From Planctomycetaceae bacterium (GTDB lineage: Bacteria; Planctomycetota; Phycisphaerae; UBA1845; UTPLA1): DNA of 64,000 bases. The notes beneath the pieces were generated by a model. That model was not told the DNA's origin and did not search any database. It worked only from the letters and a program-made list of their open reading frames with translations. This document shows, in pieces, positions 26,939 to 36,615 of the stretch (position 1 is the stretch's first letter; every line of letters begins with the position of its first letter). A program made the position numbers and the translations under genes. The stretch is taken from the NCBI GenBank assembly GCA_011525745.1, contig WYBU01000029.1, positions 58,033 to 122,032 of the forward strand, written 5' to 3'.

Positions 26939-27736
26939 GTGACGCACGCCAACAAACCCGCCCGATCACCGTTGCGTCGTTCGACCGCGTGGCGCTATGC
27001 GGCGGCGGCCCTGCTGATACTCTGCCTGCCCCTCGGCTGCCGCGATCCGCGCCGCAAGCAACCGCCGCGCGATCCGGCGGTCGCCGGCGAGTCGCTGAAC
27101 CGTCAGGAACCGGCCGAGCTAGTGCGCGCTCTGCTGGAGGCGTGCCGTGTGCTGGAGCAGGTCGGCCGCGAGGGAATGAAATCACCCGAGGCACAGGCAC
27201 AATTCGAAGAGGCCGAGGCAACGCTGATGGCCGTAGCGGACCGCAACGGCGTCGATGAGGAATACGCGCGCGTGTATGGCGCTGCACGCAGCGATCGCGC
27301 CCGCCGCCGCCGCGTCGATGGCGTGATCCGTTCGTGGCCGTCGGTGGTTGCGCGGTACATCAGCGGTGTCACGAGCGAACTTCCGCAACCCTCGATCATT
27401 CAGCCGCACGACTATCGCCTCGGCATCGCGCGAAACGCCCACCGTGTCTACCGGATTGTGGCGCGCGAACCCGAGGCCGAGGCGGCGCTGGCCGAAATCC
27501 GCCGCGAGGCGGCTACCACGAGGAACGTCCGCGGCGAGCTGCTGCGGCCGGGCGGCGACGAGTACGAATTGTGGGTCCGCCGCCGCGCACTGGAGCGCGG
27601 GCTATCACCGCAACCCGGCGCCCTGATCCTTGTGGCGCTGCGGGAGACGACCGCCGGTTGGGGGATCGTCAGCGTCAGTCTCGGGCCGCTGGACGAGTCG
27701 CAGCCGCTGGCGCAGGGCGAAGAGCAGCGCGAGTAG
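26939..27736 (+). CDS. Putative lipoprotein of unknown function
   Basis: The protein has 265 residues from GTG 26939. The N-terminus is basic (HANKPARSPLRRSTAWRY), then hydrophobic, ending in the lipobox LPLGC at about residue 35, so the mature protein should be lipid-anchored. The rest is alpha-helical in character, charged and Arg/Glu-rich, with no family that I recognise. It is transcribed away from DUF2961. The start is chosen because upstream reading crosses repeats. Confidence 0.7.
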   Translation: MTHANKPARSPLRRSTAWRYAAAALLILCLPLGCRDPRRKQPPRDPAVAGESLNRQEPAELVRALLEACRVLEQVGREGMKSPEAQAQFEEAEATLMAVADRNGVDEEYARVYGAARSDRARRRRVDGVIRSWPSVVARYISGVTSELPQPSIIQPHDYRLGIARNAHRVYRIVAREPEAEAALAEIRREAATTRNVRGELLRPGGDEYELWVRRRALERGLSPQPGALILVALRETTAGWGIVSVSLGPLDESQPLAQGEEQRE

Positions 27737-27868
27737 GAGATCGAGCGATGGACAGCGCGTTTGAAATTCGGCGGCGCCGCGGCGAGATTTGAAGACCACG
27801 GCGATTGCGCTTGTGGCTCGGATCAGTCCGCGGGGCCATTCGGCGCGGCATTGAGCAGGTAACTCATC

Positions 27869-28738
27869 ATGATCAAGGGATGCTACGTTGCCCTGGTCAC
27901 CCCGTTTCGCGACGGGCAAGTCGACCTGTCCGCGCTCGAAGCCCTGGTTGACCGCCTCGTCGCCGCCGGCGTCGATGGCCTGGTCCCCTGCGGCACCACC
28001 GGCGAATCGCCCGCTCTCAGCGATGACGAACACGCCGCCGTTGTCGCCGCCGTCGTTCGCCGGGCGCGCGGCCGGGCGCGCGTCGTCGCGGGGACCGGCA
28101 CGAATTGCACCGACAAGACGCTGCGTTTGTCGCGCCGCGCATTGGAAGCCGGCGCGGACGGCCTGATGCTCGTATCGCCCTACTACAACAAGCCGACGCA
28201 GGAAGGGCTGGTGCGTCACTTCTCGACGATCGCGCGCGAATCCTCCGCCCCCATCATGCTCTACAATATCCCCGGCCGCACGGGCGTCGAGATCGCACCA
28301 GCCACGCTCGCGCGGCTGCGGAGCGAGCATCGCAACATCGTCGCCGTCAAACATGCCACGGGCAACGTCGATGGCGTCAGCGAGCTGTCGCTGATGACCG
28401 ATCTGGCGATTCTGTCGGGCGACGATCCGTTGACGCTGCCGATGATGAGCGTGGGCGCCGTGGGCGTCGTCAGCGTCATCGGCAATCTGGTTCCGTCCGA
28501 CGTGAAGGGGCTAACCGACGCGGCGCTGCGCGGCGACTGGCAAGTGGCGCTGCGTCTGCATCGCAAGACCTGGCGGCTGGCGCGGGCGCTGCTGACCCTG
28601 GAGACCAATCCGATCCCCATCAAAACGGCCCTGGCCATCCGCGGCCTGATCGCCGAGGAGTTCCGCCTGCCGATGTGTCCCATGAGCGCCGAGAACAAGT
28701 CGCGCCTGTCCGCGATTCTTCAAGAGGTTCCCGCGTGA
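27869..28738 (+). CDS. dapA: 4-hydroxy-tetrahydrodipicolinate synthase
   Basis: The protein has 289 residues. DapA condenses pyruvate with aspartate semialdehyde in lysine and diaminopimelate synthesis. GCYVALVTPF opens the barrel. GTTGESPAL (42-50), Tyr132 and Arg137 in LYNIPGRTGV and Lys161 in VAVKHATG, the Schiff-base residue, are all present. The stop TGA overlaps the GTG of the next gene as GTGA. Confidence 0.95.
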   Translation: MIKGCYVALVTPFRDGQVDLSALEALVDRLVAAGVDGLVPCGTTGESPALSDDEHAAVVAAVVRRARGRARVVAGTGTNCTDKTLRLSRRALEAGADGLMLVSPYYNKPTQEGLVRHFSTIARESSAPIMLYNIPGRTGVEIAPATLARLRSEHRNIVAVKHATGNVDGVSELSLMTDLAILSGDDPLTLPMMSVGAVGVVSVIGNLVPSDVKGLTDAALRGDWQVALRLHRKTWRLARALLTLETNPIPIKTALAIRGLIAEEFRLPMCPMSAENKSRLSAILQEVPA

Positions 28739-29709
28739 GCCATCCGTCGCATTCCGCCGCCGACCAGACGACCGCCGAGCCTGCGCCGGGCGCGAACGAT
28801 GCGCCCGGCAGCCATCTGATCGTCCAGTTGCGCGTGCTGGGCGGATTGTCCGCGGCAGCCGTGATCTTCTGGACGATCGGCTGGACGGTGATCCAGCCGT
28901 TTGATCCGCTGGGTCCGATCAGCCTGCTGGGAATGCAAAGGCCGGTTCCGACAATGGGCGCGCTGGCGCTGGTGGGCCTGGTGACCGGCGCGTTGGCGGC
29001 GGTCGTTGCCGGGCGGGCGGCGTCGCTGATGTCGCCGCTGGGAACCGCGGTGGGTCTGGCGGCGCTGAACTGGCGCGGCGCGCAGTCGGACAAGATCGGC
29101 GCGTATCTGGCACGTGCGGGCAACGACGGTCCGGTCTGGCCCACATACCAGCTCATTCTCGAACTGTGGTTGTGGATCGGCATGATTGCGCTGGCGATAC
29201 CCGTGGGCCGCTGGTGCGCGGGAAGGCTCTGCCCGCGCGATCCGCGCGAGCCGATGGAAACGCCGGCCGGCGGCACGACGCAGACGGATCAGCCCACGGG
29301 CATGGGCGTCCGAATGTTCCCGGCGCTGGTGGTCGGCTGTCTGTTGGCCTACGTACTGATGCTGGTTTTCAGCGGTTCGGATGTCAGCGGCGTGTTCAAG
29401 CAGCAGATTTATTTTGCCGTCGGCACGAGCTTTCTGATATCCTCAATGGCGGGGCAGTTGCTGTTTCGCCCGGCCGTGTCGTGGTGGCCGCTGGTCGGCG
29501 TGGCGGTGCTGGGGGCCGTGGCGTATCTGTCGGGCGAACCGCCGGTGAATGGTGAATCGGCCTACGTCGCCTGGCGCATCCTGCCCGACGTGCTGGCCCG
29601 GCCGCTGCCGATCGAATACGCCGCGCTGGGGGCCTTCGGCGGCCTGCTGGGCGTGCGGGCGGGGCGGGCGCTGGATGCGGCTGATCTGCGCGGCGCTTTG
29701 TCGGCGTAA
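28735..29709 (+). CDS. Hypothetical polytopic membrane protein coupled to dapA
   Basis: The protein has 324 residues from GTG 28735, overlapping the dapA stop. A hydrophilic N-terminus (about 1-28) is followed by about seven hydrophobic helices (near 34-58, 66-92, 143-162, 198-216, 228-246, 252-268, 296-312). No family was recognised. Overlap with dapA suggests co-translation but does not show a role in lysine synthesis. Similar dapA-membrane protein pairs may occur in relatives. Confidence 0.75.
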   Translation: MSHPSHSAADQTTAEPAPGANDAPGSHLIVQLRVLGGLSAAAVIFWTIGWTVIQPFDPLGPISLLGMQRPVPTMGALALVGLVTGALAAVVAGRAASLMSPLGTAVGLAALNWRGAQSDKIGAYLARAGNDGPVWPTYQLILELWLWIGMIALAIPVGRWCAGRLCPRDPREPMETPAGGTTQTDQPTGMGVRMFPALVVGCLLAYVLMLVFSGSDVSGVFKQQIYFAVGTSFLISSMAGQLLFRPAVSWWPLVGVAVLGAVAYLSGEPPVNGESAYVAWRILPDVLARPLPIEYAALGAFGGLLGVRAGRALDAADLRGALSA

Positions 29710-29786
29710 ACGGAGGCGCAGAAAGTGCGGGGCGCCGCGGACAAGCGCCCGCTTCAGGCGTGCCGCGGGGCAGCGGAGTCTCTTGT

Positions 29787-29811
29787 TCCGCGAGGGCTTG
29801 GCCGCGTCACG
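29787..29811. repeat. Single arm of the REPIN-like repeat
   Basis: The sequence 'ccgcgagggcttggccgcgt' matches the right arm of the inverted pairs elsewhere, but I see no matching left arm. Confidence 0.5.
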
Positions 29812-29849
29812 TTCCGACTGAGCGCAAAGCCGGCTCCAAGCGTGTTGTG

Positions 29850-30110
29850 ATGCGACTGTTGAGATCCGACGAGTATTGGGATCGCACGCGGCGGCGGATG
29901 ATCGCCGAGACGGAACAGTTCCTGACGCTGGCGCTGCGCGAGCCGTTTCGCGGGCCGGTCATTCCCAGCTATCCGGTCGGGCGCGGCCGACTGTCCGCGC
30001 GGCTGGCGGCGGTGTACTGGCAACGCATTCTGTTCGACGGAGACGCCGCGCCGCTCACTTCGCAGTGGAAGATATTGCTTCCCGCTGGACGCGAACGTAC
30101 TCTTCCTTGA
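29850..30110 (+). CDS. Small hypothetical protein
   Basis: The frame gives 86 residues from ATG 29850, starting MRLLRSDEYWDRTRRRMIAE. Its composition is protein-like for the first 65 residues. The final 56 bp overlap the end of the convergent gene on the other strand, so its C-terminus may be fortuitous. No family was recognised and the ribosome site is weak. It could equally be a chance frame. Confidence 0.4.
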   Translation: MRLLRSDEYWDRTRRRMIAETEQFLTLALREPFRGPVIPSYPVGRGRLSARLAAVYWQRILFDGDAAPLTSQWKILLPAGRERTLP

Positions 30111-31089
30111 AATCGAACGGCACGCCGCGTTCGCGCATGTAAGCCATTGCCTGGCGTATCGCATCGAGAATCGACTCGATTCTGTCTTCGTCGTCTGGAT
30201 CGGCGTCAATGAAGTTGGCTGCCCGGTATTCGAAGTCCTGCCACGCCCCCAGTGAAATATCCGGCGCATCCAGATCGGCGATCCGCTCTTCGTCGAAGTC
30301 CGAAACGGCGTTCAACACGCCCCGCCATGCTTCATGCAGCATCGGATGCGGCACCTGATTCCGTGATGTCAGCCAGTCGCGGCACCGCCGGCTCATGTCC
30401 GCCGCGCGTTCATCCACCAGGGCATCGCAGGCTGCTTCCCACGCGGCGGAGTCGTATCCTGCTTCCCCCATGTCTTCGGCCGAGTCGGCGTCCGCCTCCA
30501 AAGCCCATTCGACGTCCGGGCGCCGCACAAATTCCTGCGGCGTCGATCGAATGAGCCGCTCGTTGAGATCGGACAGTTGTCCCACGAAGAACAGCTTGCC
30601 GTCCTTGCCGAAGATCGACATGTCCAGCGACTCCGGATCGGGTTCCGGCCCCAGCATGGCGGTCCAGCGTTCATACTTGTGCGGCAGGCGGAAGCCGTTC
30701 TGCTTCGCGAAGCGGATGCCGCCGAAGACGATCCGCCGCGCCGTTTCGATATCCAGCCGGACCAGCGCATTGGTGAGCAACTGACGCTCGATGACTTTGT
30801 CGAATTCCGCACGGCTGTATTGCAGCCGACCCCAGGCGTCCTTCAGGCCCAGGCACCAGATATCGACGAGATACGACGCCATCGACATGCCGCGGCCGGG
30901 CGCGCCGCGCAGGACGAACACCGCCGCCATGCCGTTGTCGCGCCAGTGCTCGTTGACGTAACAGGCCGTCACTTCGCCCTGCGCGGCGGCGCGGCGGTAG
31001 GGGCTGACGCTCCTGGCCCGCTGCATCATGCGGTGTTTTTCCATCCGTTTGGCCCGATGACGTTCGGCTCGACGGGAATTCCGGGACAC
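30055..31089 (-). CDS. Hypothetical cytoplasmic protein
   Basis: The protein has 344 residues. The start is GTG 31089, which has GGAGG five bases upstream, the strongest ribosome site here. A very basic N-terminus (RNSRRAERHRAKRMEKHR) is followed by an acidic body with motifs such as YLVDIWCLGLKDAWG and FRLPHKYERW. The C-terminal half is rich in Asp and Glu. No membrane helix or signal is seen and I recognise no domain. A sigma70-like promoter lies upstream. Confidence 0.7.
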   Translation of the reverse strand: MSRNSRRAERHRAKRMEKHRMMQRARSVSPYRRAAAQGEVTACYVNEHWRDNGMAAVFVLRGAPGRGMSMASYLVDIWCLGLKDAWGRLQYSRAEFDKVIERQLLTNALVRLDIETARRIVFGGIRFAKQNGFRLPHKYERWTAMLGPEPDPESLDMSIFGKDGKLFFVGQLSDLNERLIRSTPQEFVRRPDVEWALEADADSAEDMGEAGYDSAAWEAACDALVDERAADMSRRCRDWLTSRNQVPHPMLHEAWRGVLNAVSDFDEERIADLDAPDISLGAWQDFEYRAANFIDADPDDEDRIESILDAIRQAMAYMRERGVPFDFKEEYVRVQREAISSTAK

Positions 31090-31152
31090 GGCATCCTCCG
31101 TGTTTCGAGGTGTGAGTTGCGCCGGGCATCCGATTCCCCGGCTCGCGCTTAC

Positions 31153-31181
31153 CCTATAAATTGCGTTGCCGGCAATGGCAA
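31153..31181 (-). promoter_or_regulatory. Sigma70-like promoter for the hypothetical gene ending at 30055
   Basis: On the minus strand TTGCCA (31181-31176) and TATAGG (31158-31153) are separated by 17 bp. They lie about 64 bp before the GTG at 31089. Confidence 0.4.
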
Positions 31182-31272
31182 GCAAAATCCGCCGTTTGCG
31201 CTGCGCACGATGGGACCGAACCGGACGACGGCGGCTCGCGCGGCAACGCATCCGTGCTCGTGTGCAATGCAC

Positions 31273-31348
31273 GTGGCACGGCCAAGCGGCCCGCGGAAGC
31301 GAACACCACGACACCGCAGTCACAGCACGGGCCGCTTGACCGTGCCAC
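31273..31348. repeat. REPIN-like inverted pair 2 (variant arms)
   Basis: 'gtggcacggccaagcggccc' at the left (31273-31295) pairs with 'gggccgcttgaccgtgccac' at the right (31328-31348), with one mismatch in 20 bp. The rest of the 417-bp spacer 31090-31506 holds the two promoter candidates and an inverted repeat 'ttcccgcttgcgcgggaa' (31440-31457). No gene is present. Confidence 0.75.
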
Positions 31349-31386
31349 CCGCGCTTCGTCCTCCGGCTCGATCATTGCCCCTGTAA

Positions 31387-33003
<1,617 letters not shown>

Positions 33004-33040
33004 GCCGTAAGCCGCCTACAATCCGCTTCGCACCGCGAGG

Positions 33041-33141
33041 GCGGCGCGGTCAAGCCCTCGCGCGACGTGAGACCTTGTAACTCGGGTGGTACGGGCGTCC
33101 CGCCCGTTCCGTCGAAACTTCGCGAGGGCCTGGCCGCGCAG
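33041..33141. repeat. REPIN-like inverted pair 3 with palindromic core
   Basis: The left arm 'cggtcaagccctcgcgcgac' (33047-33066) pairs with the right arm 'cgcgagggcctggccgcgc' (33121-33139). Between them is 'gggtggtacgggcgtcccgc', which contains a small hairpin. A close copy of the whole arrangement occurs at 47433-47537. Confidence 0.75.
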
Positions 33142-33262
33142 AATCTTCGCGGAGTCTGCTTGCATTGCGGCGGTTGCCTCCAACTGACTGATCGACCGTC
33201 TGGCCGCTTGCCAAGCACGAGTATCCCACGCCCCGCGTCGGAATGAGAACGAAAGGACGCCC

Positions 33263-33934
33263 GTGTTGACTTCACCTGCGAGTGCACGTACCTGGATGCT
33301 GTCCATCGCGCTGCTGGTCGCTGGCTGCGCATCGCAGATCAACGATCCGTTCCGCGACGAAGGCGCCGCGGCGCGCGTCGAAATGACCACGCCCGCCGCC
33401 GCCGCATACCTGGCGATGGACGAGCCGATCGAGCAGACCCATCGCGACTCGCCCGACGGCGTCGTCTATTACCACCGCACCGGCGTGACGCACTGGCCGC
33501 TGTGGTTCGAGAATCCGGTGATCGAGAAGGGCAACGATCCGCTTGATCCGAACGACCGCGACGCGGCCGATCAGACTTTCGCCGTCAACTGCAACGACTT
33601 TCTCGCCGCGCCCTACAACTATCTGCGAATGGCGGCCAACTTCGGCTTGTGGCCGATTTCCGCCATCGTCACGCCGCCGGGAACCGTAATGGTCAGCGAC
33701 GGCCGCCTCGGTCCCGACCTGCTCGGCAACTACAACCACGACGCGGCCCGGTCGTCGGCCGGCGTCGAACCGCCGTTCTGGGTCGGTTACGAGCGCGGCG
33801 AAACCGCGCAGGCCGCACCGGCGGATGAAGTCGAAGTGCCTGCCACAACACCGGCGACGTCGACACAAGAGTTGCCGCCCGCCGTCAAGACGGAAGAGTC
33901 GCCGATCGACGACCCGGGGGCCCTGGTCCCATGA
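33263..33934 (+). CDS. Putative lipoprotein
   Basis: The protein has 223 residues from TTG 33263 with AAGGA upstream. The signal ends in the lipobox LVAGC at about residue 22. The mature part has an aromatic block (VYYHRTGVTHWPLWFENP, then NYLRMAANFGLWPISAIVTPP) and a Pro/Thr/Glu-rich tail that looks disordered. No family was recognised. It overlaps the next gene by an ATGA. Confidence 0.72.
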   Translation: MLTSPASARTWMLSIALLVAGCASQINDPFRDEGAAARVEMTTPAAAAYLAMDEPIEQTHRDSPDGVVYYHRTGVTHWPLWFENPVIEKGNDPLDPNDRDAADQTFAVNCNDFLAAPYNYLRMAANFGLWPISAIVTPPGTVMVSDGRLGPDLLGNYNHDAARSSAGVEPPFWVGYERGETAQAAPADEVEVPATTPATSTQELPPAVKTEESPIDDPGALVP

Positions 33935-35157
33935 AGATACCCGGCTTCGCCATGTGCGTGATTGCGTCGTTGGCGGTCGCCGCCGCCGCACAACCGACTT
34001 CCGAACCGAGCCGCCGCATCGTGGTGACCGGTCGGGCCGAGGGCGTGACGCCCGCCGCCGCCGAAGAAGCGCGGCTCGACGCGCTGCGCGTGGCGGTGCA
34101 GAACGTGTGCGGCTCGTTCATCAACGCGCAGTCGGAGATTGAAGAATTCGCCCTGGTGCGCGACAAGGTGCTCGAGCAGCCGGTGGGGTTCGCTCGCGTC
34201 GTCAAGGTCGTCCGCGGCCCCGAAGCGATGGAGGGTTTCACGCAGATCACGCTCGAGGCCGAAGTGTTTCCCGCGATTTTCGAGCGTCGCTGGGCGGAAT
34301 TCGCGCACATCAAGCAGCGCGAGGGCAATCCGCGCATGGTCCTGATCGTCGTCGAGGACGACGATCCGACCGATCTGAACCCGCCCGTCGTCAACGGCAT
34401 CGCGCAGCGCGAGCTGGAGGACTTCTTCCTGAAACACGACGTGCGCCTGATGGACAAAGACATCAGCGACGAAGTGCGTCGGCGCGACCTGGAGCTGGCC
34501 GCGCGCAGCGGCGACGACAGCAAGGCCGCCGCAGCCGGCGCGGCGTTCAAGGCCGACGTAGTGGTCGTGGGCCAGGTCGAGGTGCGGCAGGGTTCGTCGG
34601 TGTTTCTCGAAGGGCGCGAGATCAAGCGCTGGGATGCGCCGCTGTCGATCCGCGTCATTCAGACCGACTCGGGCGCGGTGCTGGTGTCGCGCAACTACGC
34701 GGCCGCCGACGTGCGCAGCACGGCGCTGGGAACGGCGCGGGATGCGCTGATTGCCGTCGCGCGGCAGCGTGCCCCGGACATTCTGTCGGACATCGGCGAG
34801 GCGTGGCGCAAGCGCGCCACGGCCGGGCGGACGATCCAGGTGACGTTCGAGCCGTGCACGCGGTCGCGGTTCAAAGCGCTGCAAGCGGCGATGATCGCGC
34901 ACAAGGGAGTGACCGGCGGGGCGGACGGCTTCGCGCTGCGCGAATTGGAGAATCAGGTCGCCGCGGTCGAAGTGAACTGGAAATACGATCTGTCGCAACT
35001 GGCGGACCGGCTCGAGGAGTTGAGCGTCGCCTTCGAGGGCGGCGTGCTGCGCTGCGAAATCGCGGGGCAAAGCGCCAACCGGCTGACTGTACGACTTCGC
35101 GTCGAACCTGCCTCGCCGACGTCAGGACCCGCCGCATCCGAACCGACAGCGCCGTGA
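33931..35157 (+). CDS. Exported protein with LPP20/FlgT-like N-terminal domain
   Basis: The protein has 408 residues. The signal peptide is MKIPGFAMCVIASLAVAAAA. The first mature domain (VTGRAEGVTPAAAEEARLDA and on to an AVQNVCGSFI segment) has the pattern of the FlgT N-terminal or LPP20-type fold, a repeated A..A..DAL..AV block. A middle domain (VLIVVEDDDPTDLN, then VVVVGQVEVR) resembles TolB-like or curli-type secretion helper segments. Precise function is unknown. ATG 33931 overlaps the upstream lipoprotein's stop, so the two are co-translated. Confidence 0.7.
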   Translation: MKIPGFAMCVIASLAVAAAAQPTSEPSRRIVVTGRAEGVTPAAAEEARLDALRVAVQNVCGSFINAQSEIEEFALVRDKVLEQPVGFARVVKVVRGPEAMEGFTQITLEAEVFPAIFERRWAEFAHIKQREGNPRMVLIVVEDDDPTDLNPPVVNGIAQRELEDFFLKHDVRLMDKDISDEVRRRDLELAARSGDDSKAAAAGAAFKADVVVVGQVEVRQGSSVFLEGREIKRWDAPLSIRVIQTDSGAVLVSRNYAAADVRSTALGTARDALIAVARQRAPDILSDIGEAWRKRATAGRTIQVTFEPCTRSRFKALQAAMIAHKGVTGGADGFALRELENQVAAVEVNWKYDLSQLADRLEELSVAFEGGVLRCEIAGQSANRLTVRLRVEPASPTSGPAASEPTAP

Positions 35158-35493
35158 CGCCGCCCCCCGGTCCGGGTGACCCGCCGGGAAGCGGCGGGGG
35201 CACGATGATACGACAACAAGACCCACACACCGACCGGCGCGACCGATGAGTCGCGCGGCGACCGCGGCCGGCGAATCGCGCGGCTGATCGCGGGATATGG
35301 TCTTATTTGCGTCTGAGCGTTTGATCACCAACCTATCATCGTCACCCCGCCGTTTCGCGTTGGGGCGCCCGCCCGGAATTCGGCTGCACCTGTGCGAAGA
35401 ATGCCCCCCCTCGCACGGGAGGTACGAATCGCGCTTGCTTACGCCGCGCGGCTTTGACGTGGCAAATCCAAGTCCGTTTTGCTCAACGCTCCC
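35158..35493. other. Intergenic region between convergent genes
   Basis: This 336-bp gap has no supported gene and no clear member of the main repeat families. Near 35430 there is a weak resemblance to the 'cgcttactgacgtgcgcg' repeat. No clear terminator was seen. Confidence 0.35.
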
Positions 35494-36615
35494 CTATTCC
35501 CCGCGCTTCGCCTCCAGCACATACGCCACGCCGCCGCGATCGAACCACGCCTGCGCGAACTGATCACGGCGATAGGTCCGCCGCCCTTCGGCCTCGGTCC
35601 GCCCCGCCGGATCGTTCACCAGAACGTCGCCCTGGTCGTCGAATCCACAGATCACCAGCAGATGCCCCAGCGTCGTCTTGTACGGCGTTCCCTCAAGCCG
35701 GCCGTCCGGATCGCGGATGCTGGCGATGATCGGCTGCCCCTGCGCGACGTGGGCTTCGACTTCTTCCCAACTCGAAAAGCGCGTGACGTACCCCGGCACG
35801 CCCAGTGCAAACGCCGCCTGCACGTTGCGCGGCCAGTTGCCGTAGATCTTGTGGACCGGATCGTACGCGCGGCGTGCGATTTCCGTCGGCGTCGTTCGCA
35901 CACCTCGAAACGCCATGACCATCGCCACCGACGTCGGGCTGCAAATGTTGCCCTGCATCTCGGCCGATTCGACGTGTTGCGTCATGAAGGGCACGTCCAG
36001 CCGCCGCGTAAATGCGGCGCGGTCGAAGCGCCGCGGCTTTTCGACGCGCCGCCGGGCGCGCAGCGCCTTGTCGCCCGAGGTGTTGCTGACGACGACCGCG
36101 AACCGCGCGATCCGCAGCGGCATTGCGTCGGGCTTGTCGGCCGCGCGTGTCGTGATGCGGACTTGCAGCCGATCGGCCGGCCGCGTGCAGAGGAGATAGT
36201 CGGTCTCGACGCGGCCCCAATCGTCGGACCAGATCGGCTGATGGGCCGGCTGCTCATCCGTGATGGCCGTCGATCCGTCGAAGCAGAACCAGGCGGACCA
36301 GGTGTCGTCCGCCGCGCGCCCCACGCGCAACTCGATCCGCCACGAATCCGACGCCGCGGCGTCGAGGTTCCACGACGGGATCAACTCGTGAAACGGCATC
36401 GGCGTGGCGATCGGCGACGTTTCAATCACATGGATTGGCGCATCGGGCCGCGCATCGACGGGGCGAAACGCCAAGCGGCCGGCGGCCAGGTCGTGGATGA
36501 ATATCAGCTCATGCACGACGCGCGGACCGCCGGTCAGCGCGTTCTGCGTCGAGGGCGGCTGGGCGGAGAGCGACATCGCGAGGCACCATGCGGCGGTGAG
36601 TCTAAGTAGGTTCAT
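35494..36615 (-). CDS. Exported C39-type peptidase-fold protein
   Basis: The protein has 373 residues with a signal peptide of about 18 residues. Residues about 30-200 form a beta-rich N-terminal region. The C39 fold follows: Cys225 in GNICSPTSVAMV, His318 in LGHLLVICGFD, Asp335 in VNDPAG, giving a full Cys-His-Asp triad. C39-like proteins of this kind are papain-fold hydrolases of unknown substrate. ATG 36615 overlaps the stop of the batE-type gene, so it is the last gene of the bat operon here and translationally coupled to it. Confidence 0.82.
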   Translation of the reverse strand: MNLLRLTAAWCLAMSLSAQPPSTQNALTGGPRVVHELIFIHDLAAGRLAFRPVDARPDAPIHVIETSPIATPMPFHELIPSWNLDAAASDSWRIELRVGRAADDTWSAWFCFDGSTAITDEQPAHQPIWSDDWGRVETDYLLCTRPADRLQVRITTRAADKPDAMPLRIARFAVVVSNTSGDKALRARRRVEKPRRFDRAAFTRRLDVPFMTQHVESAEMQGNICSPTSVAMVMAFRGVRTTPTEIARRAYDPVHKIYGNWPRNVQAAFALGVPGYVTRFSSWEEVEAHVAQGQPIIASIRDPDGRLEGTPYKTTLGHLLVICGFDDQGDVLVNDPAGRTEAEGRRTYRRDQFAQAWFDRGGVAYVLEAKRGE

